This document shows positions 21,196-31,168 of a stretch of 64,000 nt of DNA, piece after piece. Each line of letters begins with the position of its first letter. The first letter of the stretch is position 1. The stretch spans positions 149,114,732-149,178,731 of the forward strand of contig CM040117.1 of NCBI GenBank assembly GCA_022559845.1, written 5' to 3'. Position numbers and translations under genes: made by a program. The DNA comes from Amorphophallus konjac (taxonomy: Eukaryota; Streptophyta; Magnoliopsida; Alismatales; Araceae). The notes below the pieces were generated by a model, which was not told the origin of the DNA, ran no database searches, and saw nothing but the letters and a program-made list of their open reading frames with translations.

Positions 21196-22821
21196 TGTTG
21201 TGCCCCTGTGGTCATTTGAGTTATTTGATATTCATGGTTTTGATAATGGTTAAACACTATAAGTCATTGATGTTTTACCACTCTTATATGACTAAACTAC
21301 TTGATGTTCTTTCATGACAGATATGCCAAGGGATGGAGTGGAGATGGCAAAAGTGAAAGCTCAATCATTGCACCCTCGCATGCGGATCGACCTACGCGGT
21401 CAGGTCGCGGGGATCGACCTGCCCAGTCAGGTCGCGAGGGTCAAGGGGGCAGCGCCCCTTGCGGGGGTTTCCGGGGGCGAAGCCCCCGGAACAAAATTTT
21501 GATTATAGGAGTGATATAATCAATAGAAATCTTCAAGACAGTCAAGGTTGATGCCACAGATGAGAACGGGCTGCTAAAGGACTCAAGCGATGGAGCTAAA
21601 GAGGTTAACGGACAGACCCGGGAAAACCCGGGGTCTACCCAGCTGGCGGTCAACCGCCAGCACAGGGGCGGTCGACCGCCCCAGCCAGTAACCCCAGTCT
21701 GCACGAGTCTCAGTGGCGGTCGACCGCCAGCCTAGTAGTGGTCGATCGAAAATTCCAGGGACCATCCGTCTACAGCGTTTCTCAGTAGCGGTCGACCGCC
21801 AGCTTCTGCAGGTCGACCGCCAGTCCCGAGCCTTCAATGTTGACTTTATTTTCCACTTCAAGAAGAGCCCCTTTCCTTGTATTTGTTTAATCCCAAAGTC
21901 ACCCAATCCCCCATGGATTGTGGATCTGGTCTGAACGATGTCCAAGGACCATTCAAAGTCTATAAAACCAACACAAGGAGGGTTAGAAACCCTAATGCTT
22001 CAAGGGGATTCAAGGGAGGCTACAAGGGTGTGTTCAAGGGAGAGGAGTTCGAGTACTGTAGCTATGAATAGTACTACGGGAAGAAGCTTCTTCATCCTCA
22101 AGTGATTCAAGCTTCTTCAAGAGGAGATCAAGCCCAAGCCAAGAGAAGATAAAGCTGCATCCTTCATCTTCTTCATCAACTCAAGAAGATCAAAATGAAG
22201 ATCAAAGCTACATCCATAGTCTTCTTCATCAACTCAAGAAAGATCATCTCTCAAGGAAGAAGACACCATTGAAGCATCCGATTCAAGCTCCAACAATCTC
22301 AGACAAGATTTTTCTTCTTTAGCATATTCCATATCTTGTTTGAATAGCTTGATATTTGTTCTCTTTCCATTTCTTTCAAACAATCGAAACTGAAGATCGT
22401 CCCTACTGGTGGTTAATAGGAAGGCAATCAGAAGTTCTCCGATCTGCGGTGATTGACGTCCCTACCGGTGGTTAGTAGGAAGACAATCGGAGGTTTTTCC
22501 GATTTGCGGTTCAGTGCGTGGCACTAGTGGAGCCTCACCGGATTTGGTGAGGGGTGGACGTAGGACTGGGATTCAGTCCAAACCACCTTAAAATCTTTTG
22601 TGTTGTGGTTTGTTTATGTGATTGCTTCGTTATAGATGCATGCTTAGGTTCAAATCGATATACTAGTTGCTCATCTTGCCAAGCAAATCATAGTGTTCTT
22701 CGATAAGCTAGTTATATTCCGCTGCGATTTATTTTATCTAGCTATATAGAGGGTTACATTGCGAAAAGAGGGGCAGATCTATTCACCCCTCCCCTCTAGA
22801 TCCGTTGTCCACTACTCAATA
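21196..22821 (+). mobile_element. Solo LTR (1.6 kb) inside the gag-like frame
   Basis: Starts TGTTGTGCCCCTGTGG and ends ctactcaata (CA to TA change at the terminus). TSD ATTAT at 21191-21195 and 22822-22826. Same family as 24390-26072. TATAAAAC at 21961-21968 is the likely promoter. Palindromes at 21645-21822 lie upstream of it. Conserved end block gaggggcagatctattcacc. No coding frame is accepted. Confidence 0.93.
21645..21822. repeat. GGCGGTCGACCGCC palindrome array
   Basis: Six sites: GGCGGTCAACCGCC (21645-21658), the perfect 18-bp palindrome GGGGCGGTCGACCGCCCC (21665-21682), TGGCGGTCGACCGCCA (21714-21729), a half-degenerate ggtcgatcg (~21740), GCGGTCGACCGC (~21788-21800) and GGTCGACCGCC (~21811-21821). 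Confidence 0.92.
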
Positions 22822-22869
22822 ATTATAATTAGGATTAAACATGTTGGTTTGATTATCAAAGTGAAACAT

Positions 22870-23999
22870 CAATGTAAATAATCAATATTCAATCAAATTG
22901 TTTTGCAAGAATAGCAAACAAGTTGGAATGTTACGCTTGAATTTTTTTATGTTGAACCTTGGTGAATTAAATGATTTTAGCAAAGTTGATGTGATCCACT
23001 CAAGGTCATGAACCTAGTTTCAATAAGGTTTTTCTTCAATGTTAACTAGGTTGATTCTCACCGTGTGTAGGCCATCTAAACTCGGGGACTTCAAAAGGGT
23101 ACAACCTGCTCAGCGTCTGTGAGGGAATCCACGGGTGTGGGGGATTACGGAGACCTTGGTTTAGGAGATCACGGTCTAAAGAAACGGAGTACTCACTGGA
23201 GGGTCCTTCATTAACCAAGAGAGGGGTAAGGCTCCTAGAAGTGTAGGGAGAGGAGGTCTCCCAAACCGAGATGCTCCTGAATGCAACTAATGCAGAAGAA
23301 GAACAAGAACACACAATCGGATGCAAATATAAATGGGGATGCAACATAGAACAAACAAAATCGTTAATTGATATGAACAGAATGATGCTTTGTAAATGAT
23401 GGATGCAGAATAGTGTAAACAGAGAAGTTAATTCACATGAACAGTAATGCAAATGAAATGGGAGATGTAAACTAGAACAAACACAAACGCTAATTCTTGT
23501 GAACAATTATATATGCAAATGATGGATGGAAACTAAACAAATGCAACAATTAATTCTAATGAATAGTGACAGACTAATTCTTTTGACCAGTGATAGCGTG
23601 AGAATGCAAACAGATGATAGAACGAGATGAAATGTGGGATGCAAACAGATGTAGACAGATGCAAACAGATAGAGAGAAATGGCGCCTGCCCCTGTGGGCG
23701 CAAATTTTTCTTTTTAAGAAAATGGCCGCCCACAAACAGCAATCAATGTCTCACAGGAAAGTGCGTCTGATGCACCGGGCGCCTGAGCGCCCACTGCATT
23801 GGACGCAATTTTTTTTTTTTACAAGATAACAGAAGTGGAGTCTTCAAATAAATCTATAAATTAACAATCACCTAGGAAAAATAAGATGAAAAGGGTGCTA
23901 CATGGAGCACTAATGGGAGATGCACCGTGGGTGCAAAATAGTAGGTGGCACACGTGGGTGCACAATGGGGAAGGGTAATCAAAAGAAAAACGAAAGGAA
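22870..23999. mobile_element. Ty3-like 5' leader
   Basis: Lies between the PBS region and the gag-like ATG on the minus strand. No domain. From about 23280 to 23670 loosely repeated words (taattc..atgaacagt, gatgcaaacagatg) recur every 60-80 bp. Open frames 23042-23506 and 23533-23742 are featureless. Confidence 0.55.
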
Positions 24000-24020
24000 G
24001 TCCCACCGTGATCGCCAATT
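24000..24020 (-). promoter_or_regulatory. Leader / presumed primer-binding site of the Ty3-like element
   Basis: The minus strand reads AATTGGCGATCACGGTGGGA directly after the LTR end at 24021. It resembles the TTGGCGCCGT...GGGGA leader of plant gypsy elements. The matching tRNA was not determined. Confidence 0.6.
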
Positions 24021-27000
24021 TGTAGATCCTAAGAAATCCACTAAAAATAAGAAAGAAAAGAATAAGCTAAGAAGCTAGTGAATGGGGGAAAAGAGATGGG
24101 AGCATGCGTAGGATACTATGAGGAGGGTGATTGCCAGAGGACACGCGGGGCCTCAAATGAATATAAATAATAAAATAACGAAGGAGGGATCGCGGAATAC
24201 CTTTGAAGCATGGAGATGTGTGTGCCTTCCTTCCCTTCCAATCGGCCGGCCGATGGAGAGAGTCTCTCTTCTTGATTACCCTTTACAAGAAAGATAACAA
24301 CACCAACAAAGAAATATAGAATTAGCAAATCAAATGTGTAGCATCAAATCCAAATGAAATATGTTAATGTGAATATATAGAGATGAACATGTTGTGCCCC
24401 TGTGGTCATTTGAGTCATTTAATATTTATGGTTTTGATAATGGCTTAACACTATAAGTCATTGATGCTTTCCACTCTCATATGACTAAAATACTTGATAT
24501 TCTTTCATGACAGATAAGCCAAGGAATGGAGTGGAGATGGTAAAAGTGAAAGCTCAATGATTGTGCCCTCGCACGTGGATCGACCTGCGCAGTCAGGACG
24601 CGGGGGTCAAGGGGGCAGCGCCCCTTGCGGGGGTTTCCGGGGGCAGAGCCCCCGGAACAAAATTTTGATTATTGGAGCAAATACCTTTAATCTATTAACT
24701 TCAAGAGTCAAAAGGCTCAGTAGAAATCCTCAAGATTCTGCCAAGTTTGATGCCACAGACGTGAATGAGCTGCTAAAGGGGTTAACGGACTGAACCGGGG
24801 AAACCCGGGATTTCCCCGGCCAGCCATCGACCGCTGGCCCAGGGGCGGTCGACCGGAATTTCCAGCAGCTCACTATCTGCAGGATTCTCAGTGGCGGTCG
24901 ACCGCCAGCCCAGGGCGGTCGACCGCCAGCCCAGGGCGGTCGACCAAAAATTCCAGAACCAAAATTTCTATAGGGTTTCTCAATGGCGGTCGACCGCCAC
25001 CTACCTCCGGTCGACCGCCAGCCCAGAGCCAACAAATGTTGACTTTATTTTTCACCTCGAGGCCAACCCCTTTCCTTGTATTTCTTTAATCCTAAAGTCA
25101 CCCAATCTCTCATGGATTGTGGATCTGGTCTGGGGGGTGTCTATGGACCATTCAAAAGATATAAAACCAATGCAAGAGGGTTAGAAAACCCTAGTTGTTC
25201 ATTTGAATCAAAGGGAGATCAAGAGAGGCTAGAGAGGAGCTTGGAAGAAGAGGTACTATAGCCGTGAACAGTACTCCGTGCAGAAGTTCTTCATCCATTC
25301 CAAGGTGATTCAAGCTTAGATATGAAGCAAGCAACCTCCAATGAAGCTAGAAGCAATCAAGGTTCTCAAAGGTGATCCAAGCAACATCCATAGTCTTCTT
25401 CATCAACTCAAAGAGATCCAAGGAAGTTCATTTCACAAGGAAGAAGAAGCCATTGTTACTGAATCAAGAAGAGAGCTTTGTGAAGAAGAAAGAAGCTTCT
25501 GTTGGTGGTTTACATCGTGTGCAGAAAAGAAGATTCAAGCTCCAGCAATCTCAGACAAGATCTATTTCATTTCAGCATATCTCTATATCTTGTTTGAGCA
25601 TTTTTATCTTGTTCTCTATCCATTTCATTCAAACATTGAAACTGAAGATCGTCCCTACCAATGGTTAGTAGGAAGGCAATCGAAAGTTGTCCGATCTGCG
25701 GTGTTGACATCCCTACCTGTGGTTAGTAGGAAGGCAATCAGAGGTCTTTCCGATTTACGGTTTGGTGCGCTGCACTAGTGGAGTCTCACCGGGTTTGGTG
25801 AGGGGTGGACGTAGGACTGGGGATTCAGTCCGAACCACCTTAAAATCCTTTGCGTTGTGGTTTTCTTGTGCGATTGCTTTGTGCTATATGCATGCTTAGG
25901 TTTAATCTTTATATTACTTATTCATCTTGCTAAGCAAATCGTTGTGACCTTCGTTAAGTTAGTTATATTCCGCTGCTATTATCATTGTCTAGGTTTAAAG
26001 AGGGTTGCATTGCGAAAAGAGGGGCAGATCTATTCACCCCTCCCCTCTAGATCCACTATCCACTACTCAACAGAACACACATGTTGGGGTGTTCCCCCTT
26101 TAAACCCCTATGCAAAGGGTTGGGATAAAATATGATGAATGTAAATAAGTGGAGACGTGCAAGTGTTGCACTGATGGAGGCTCAACGTGGTTGAGACGGT
26201 GGATAAAAGAAGAGGATGATGCATGCATGTATACATGAACTAATGTAATAAAAATAAAAAGACAGAGAACAGAGGAAGAATATAAGAAGAGCCTGTGTTT
26301 CTCCTGTGAAATCAATGTCTTTGCATGGACGCTCGGGAGTGTCTATAAGATGAAGCTTTAGACGCAGGAGCACTCCTCTTCGAGCCAGCAGTCGGGCAGC
26401 ACCTCCCCCTACATTGAAGTTGGCCTCTCTCAAGCAAGAGCCACAGTGGCTCTTTTATAGGGGGAGATTAGATGATTCAATTCCCAAAAATTGGGATAAT
26501 TATCCACGGAAGGGAGATAAAGCATGGCAAGAGTCCTCCCCATCTTGGAAAGCCACCAGGAGGGCTTCCCCCAGTTGAAACGGACCATAAAACGAGGAAA
26601 GAAGGTGATGCGGGTAATTTTAGAAACCTTAAAGAAATGACGTCAGACCCTATGGTCGCCCATTAAATAGGAGTCCATTACCTTGGACGTTCATTGGCGT
26701 TAAAATACGGAAAGTTTAAAATCTTCCAAAATTGGAAAAGAGTTGGCATCCAGGGTTCTGGACGCTCATTAAAGAATGGGCGACCTCCAAAATAGACGCA
26801 TATTCAAAAATAATCCGAATTCGGCGGAAAATATGACCAAAAGAATTCGCGTCATGGGTTCTGGACGCCCATTAAAAATCACCCAAAATCATCAATTAAA
26901 AATTAAAAAAAAGAATTGGCGTCATACCATGTAGATGCCAATTAAATTTACCTATAATTAAAAAATAAAAAAAATAAAAAGAATTGGCGTCACTCTAGGC

Positions 27001-27228
27001 AGACACCAATTTGAAAAAATCTAAAAAATTAAAAAAATCCACAAAAAAATCCAAAAATATCCAAAAAAATTCTAGAAAAATCCAAAAAAATCCAAAATAA
27101 ATAGAAAATGAAAAAAATTTAACAAAATAGGGAAAATCACTCAAATAAATTGATGTGAGGGTCAAATTGGGACATTATAAAGTAATATGAAATATACTCA
27201 TGATGATGTCAATTTTGACGTGTCTACA
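24021..27228 (-). mobile_element. 5' LTR of the Ty3-like element, with nested insert
   Basis: Same sequence as 13490-14994 with substitutions and small indels. About 1520 bp once the solo LTR (24390-26072) and one GAACA are removed. It ends at TCTACA next to the CCCAT TSD. TATAAAAG on the minus strand lies near 26453-26461. Confidence 0.9.
24390..26072 (+). mobile_element. Solo LTR (1.7 kb) inside the Ty3-like 5' LTR
   Basis: TGTTGTGCCCC ... CTCAACA, TSD GAACA (24385-24389 and 26073-26077). Homologous along its length to 21196-22821. TATAAAAC at 25160-25167. It has 6-7 GGCGGTCGACCGCC-type sites at 24820-25022. The 145-codon open frame 25341-25778 has no domain and is in the transcribed part of the LTR. 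Confidence 0.94.
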
Positions 27229-28704
27229 CCCATTATCTCCCCCTGAATTCCTGATTCTTCAATCTCATCTTCAGCTCCTTGTTTTGCACTTTGCACTTCT
27301 TTATCTTCCAGTATCTCACCTTCATCCTCATCCCTGCAAAAGTCAGTTTTAGTCTTGTTGGATATCTCATCAAATATTACATGTGGTGATTCTTCAATTG
27401 ACTCAGTTTTCTGGTTATAAATTCTATAAGCACGAGAGGTTTCAGATTACCCCAGAAAAATACCTAGATCACTCTTAGCCTCAAACTTATCAAGGTCTTT
27501 TTTAGAGTTAACATGAATAAAATATTTAGGTCCAAAAACCCTGAAATGAGCTAGTGAGGGTTTCTTACCTTTCAAGATTTCATATGGGGTCCTTTCTGTA
27601 GAAGGTCTTACCATAGCCCTATTGATAATGTAGTAGGATATGTTCACAGCTTCAGCCTAAAACCTTCTAGGTAAGCTACTCTCCACTAGCATAGTCCGAG
27701 CCATCTCCACCAAGGTCCTATTTCTTCGTTCAACTACTCCATTTTGTTCTGGAGTTCTTGGTGAAGAGAATATGTGGATTATTCCATTATCCCTAAAAAA
27801 ATCATCAAATTGTGAGTTTTTAAACTCACCACCATGATCTGACAGAATGCTGGATATGGAATACTTACCATCTTGATTTATTCTGTAGAAGAATTCCTAA
27901 AATTCACCAAAAGCATCATTCTTGTGAGTTATGAAAAACACCGAAGTATACCTAGAGAAGTCATCTACAATGACAAAATCATATCTTCTACTAGTTAAGC
28001 TAGCTGATCTAGTGGGTCCAAACAAATCCATATGAATCAGCTCAAAAGGTTTAGAAAATAAGTTTTCAGTTCTAGACTTAAATGACTTCCTAGTCTATTT
28101 TTCTTGAGTACATGCCTCACAGATTTTATTGTTCTTTTTGAATGATATTTCAGGTAATCCCTTAACCATGCCAAATTTATTCAGTTTATGCAACATTTTG
28201 TAACTAGCATGACCTAACCTACGATGCCAAAGCCATGCTAAGTCATCTTTATTTACAGTTAGACATAGATTTATGTGTGCAACATCATCCATGTCAACCA
28301 AATAAATGTTATTGACTCTTTTTCCAGTGAATTTTACAGTTTCTGAATTAGGTTCATAGATTGTGCATGCATGTGAGTCAAACACTACTTTATAGCCCTT
28401 ATCACATAGTTGACTTATGCTAAGAAGATTATATGCAAGACCTTCAACAAGTAACACATCTTCTATGCAGCAAGATAACATTTACCAACCATACCTATCC
28501 CAATAATCTTGCCTTTCGTATTACCACCCAAAGTGACATGACAAGCATCTTTCTCCACCAACATGCAAAATTTTTCTTTGTTCCCGGTCATGTGCTTGGA
28601 GCAGCCACTATCAAGATACCACCTATTGTAGTTAGATGCCAGGCATACCTGCAAACATAATCAAGTAAAAAATTTGGGAACCCAACATTGTTTGGGCCCC
28701 GTAA
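27229..28704 (-). pseudogene. pol: Copia protease and integrase
   Basis: Minus strand from the solo-LTR junction: GPKQCWVPK, then the aspartic protease start WYLDSGCSKHMTG with the catalytic DSG (about 28580-28625), then the GAG-pre-integrase zinc motif WLWHRRLGHASYKMLHKL ... ICEACTQEK (HHCC), then the integrase core with Asp in HMDLFGPT (~28025), Asp in SDHGGEF (~27840) and Glu in NGVVERRNRTLVEMAR (~27740), then PYEILKGKKPSLAHFRVFG. Stops include TAG after TQEK (28095) and TAG in place of the family Trp in RF-x-AEA (~27657), and a frameshift separates the protease start from the downstream frame. The tail runs to ...EIMG at the CCCAT TSD. Confidence 0.92.
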
Positions 28705-31163
28705 TGTTGGAACCCTGGTTTTGATAATGACATACTATGAGTCATGGTTTAAGGTCTATGCATCATTTGCTTTAAGTGTTCATATGACCTCGGTGCATTA
28801 ACAGCCTGTGCACTCATCTGTACATCGTTCATGCATATACAGTGTCTTGCACGCAAAGTCTTTACATGGTGCATTCATGCATATAAAGTCTATACACTCT
28901 GTTGCATACAGACGTAAGGCAATATCATGTACTCATAGTCCATTCATGCACACGCATAGTTTGTGCATTGTGCGTTCATGCTTAACTCCAGACTTAGCAA
29001 GTCTGTACAACGTCTGCATATTGCGCATTCAAAGTCTGTACAGCCAGTGCATCTCTTGATTTCAAGTCTATACATTGTTGCATCATGTGCCTTATGCATA
29101 TAAAGTCTGTACATCATATGCATAGTCTGTACAACTCCATCATCTCACTTAGCGTCTAAGGTCGTGTGAACATTGCATCGGCTAAGTCTATACATTGCTC
29201 TATCTCACTCAACGTCTCATGTGCATAAATCAAAGTCTATACATTGCTTGTTAAAGTCAGTCTCACTTAGCGTCTCACTCAACGTCTCATGTGCATACGT
29301 AAAGTCTGTACAGCCAGTGCATCCTGCGTCTCACTCAGCGTCACATGTGCATAAAAAAAGTCTGTACATCCACCAGCTGAACTGAGCAAGTCTATACATC
29401 GCCACTTGTTCATGCATATGGGCAAGTCTATACATTGATAAGTCTCACACACAAACAAAGTATGTACATCGCATCGCATGCACATTGTATCTGTCAAGTC
29501 TATACATTGTCTGGTCGCACGAACATAAGTCTATACATTCATGGCATAGTGAGCACATTGTTTTCTCATGCATGTAAACATCAAGTCTATACATCGTCTT
29601 CTCACATTCACGCTAAGTCCATACACTATGCATTTGGGCATCGTTCATTACAGCAAGTCTGTACATCGCCCTGTGTCATGCACTCAAAGTCCACACATGC
29701 ACACACTTAGCTTGTGCATTGTGCTCTCATGCTTTAACACTAGGCATTGCAGAGTCTGTACATGGTTCTGCACACATATACAAAGTCTGTACATGGTTCT
29801 GCACACATATACAAAGTATGTACATGCTTTGTTCAAAACACAAACTTACTCAGTGCATCCTCGTCTGACCTGACAGAATATCTGCTCGAGGAAATTGAGA
29901 AGGGCACATTATCCGAGGCTGGAAGGGCTGACAGGATGATGACACGTGGAGGAACCTTCTGGACGGGAAGGTGTGGGAATCACATGCCCAGTGTTGCTCC
30001 TGCTGGAACTGCTATAAAAAGAGGACTCCTCCATCTGGAGAAGACTGATCGAAGTAGAAGGGGCAGAAGTAGAGAGTGAGTTAGAGCCTGCATGATCCAG
30101 TGAGAAGAAAAAGAAGAGCAGAGAGAAGAGTAGACAGTGAGAGGAAAAAGAAAGGAAAGCAGAAGAAGAAAAATAAAAAGAGATTGTGATCGAGAGTGAG
30201 ATCGAGAGTGAAGAAGAAGAAGAATAGTGTGAGCCTGATACTGAGAAGAAGAAGAGAGAGAGAGAGTTCATAGAGAAGAAGAAAGAAGACTTTATTGAAG
30301 ATCTGTCTACTAGACCGTGGATCAAATCTAGGCCAGTCAGCTCCATGGGAGCCACATCTATGTTATTATCCTTTACAGCTTTCTGATCGTTGTGTTTTTA
30401 TCATTTCTTATTTTTCCTTTTAACTGATCACTTTGTTCTTCCGATTCTCTGGTTTGAGGTCGGTGTTCCCTCTGGGTTTCAGAGGAAGGGAGACTTGGTG
30501 TCTCCGGTTGCAAGTGGCTGCTGTCGCTTGTGGTTTCCCTCCTGGGTGGAGGAAGAGAGAATTCGGTCTCTGGTTGCTAGTGACGGGTAGTCACTAGTGG
30601 TTTCCCTCCTGGGTGGAGGAAGAGAGACTTCGGTCTCTGGTTGCTAGTGACGGGTAGTCACTAGTGGTTTCCCTCCGGTCTGGAGGAAGAGGGGAGGTTG
30701 TTCCCCTAGTCAAGCTGTTAGGCAGTACCTGTTTGCAGACTGAGTCTGCGGTTCTAGCTTTTCCTAGTGGAAGCCTCACTCCGGTTTGGAGTGAGGGGTG
30801 GACGTAGGTCTGTGGACCGAACCACCTAAAAAATCTACTGTGCCGTGGTTTGCCTTGTGCGTTTGCCCCTTGTCTTCTACCTCCTTCACAGGTTGTCTGA
30901 GCATTCTTGTTTCAATCTGAAGTGACCTTGAGTATTATATGTTTTGCTAAGTGAGTCTGGTTTGCATAGTTCTGTCTTTGGCTTAGACTTGATTAGGTTC
31001 CAGTATTGTTAGCAGTTCAACTGATCGATCAAGTGTTTCTTTGAATTTCTTATTTGGAAGAGATCAATTGATTTCCATTCCTTGACTCAGATTGTTTTTA
31101 AGTGGGGCAATTTTGTAGAGGGATACATTCACCCCCCTCTGTATCCATCGCACCGATCCAACA
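28705..31163 (+). mobile_element. Solo LTR (2.46 kb) between copia gag and protease
   Basis: TGTTGGAACCCTGG ... GATCCAACA with a perfect CGTAA TSD (28700-28704 and 31164-31168). Reverse-complement homologue of the LTR at 3440-6739. TATAAAAA at 30013-30020 is followed by a GA-rich transcribed part (30050-30300). A 67-bp direct repeat (ggtttccctcctgggtgg...) covers about 30530-30680. The open frames seen here have no domains. Confidence 0.95.
28830..29830. repeat. AAGTCTRTACAT word array in the solo LTR
   Basis: aagtct(a/g)tacat recurs more than 25 times at 20-60 bp intervals, mixed with gcgtctcac and tgtgcat words. A 31-bp unit (gtctgtacatggttctgc...) is tandemly duplicated at about 29753-29815. 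It is the same motif, reverse complemented, as the tgtayagactt array at 5025-6440, and lies upstream of the TATA box. Confidence 0.88.
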
Positions 31164-31168
31164 CGTAA

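Larger units (their letters stand above)
19748..22869 (-). pseudogene. Gag-like frame of the Ty3-like element, split by a solo LTR
   Basis: ATG at 22869 (MFHFDNQTNMFNPNYNN) runs to the solo-LTR junction at 22822-22826 and continues in frame from 21195 to the stop at 19748, about 496 codons once the insert and one ATTAT are removed. Stops lie at 21059-21061 and 20666-20668. The first third is His/Ser/Pro-rich and includes SPPDDEKVSQILHAIDHLTP. It is followed by four 14-residue HHPPPSPSTPI-type repeats (42-bp unit, 20731-20895), then a coiled-coil-like stretch (MPLQALVDKVTSLEEQFKRV, ITKMEREWKERKDD) and a Pro-rich C-terminal half. No zinc knuckle is visible. Position after the leader suggests a Gag; sequence alone does not prove it. 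Confidence 0.55.
13490..27228 (-). mobile_element. Pol-less Ty3-like LTR element (13.7 kb with inserts)
   Basis: Flanked by the TSD CCCAT (13485-13489 and 27229-27233). LTRs are 13490-14994 and 24021-27228 (TGTAGATCC ... GTC(C/T)ACA); the second is lengthened by a solo LTR. On the minus strand a polypurine-like AAGGTGGGACAAC adjoins the 14994 LTR and a TTGGCGATCACGGTGGGA leader adjoins the 24021 LTR, which fixes the orientation. The internal part without the nested solo LTR is about 7.4 kb. It contains one gag-like frame and several repeat arrays. I see no protease, RT, RNase H or integrase motif, so it was probably mobilised by enzymes of another element. It disrupts the copia pol gene. Confidence 0.88.

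Noticed and set aside
25341..25778. 145-codon open frame conserved in both copies
   Set aside because: Lies in the transcribed part of a solo LTR. Conservation reflects the recent or false duplication, not selection.
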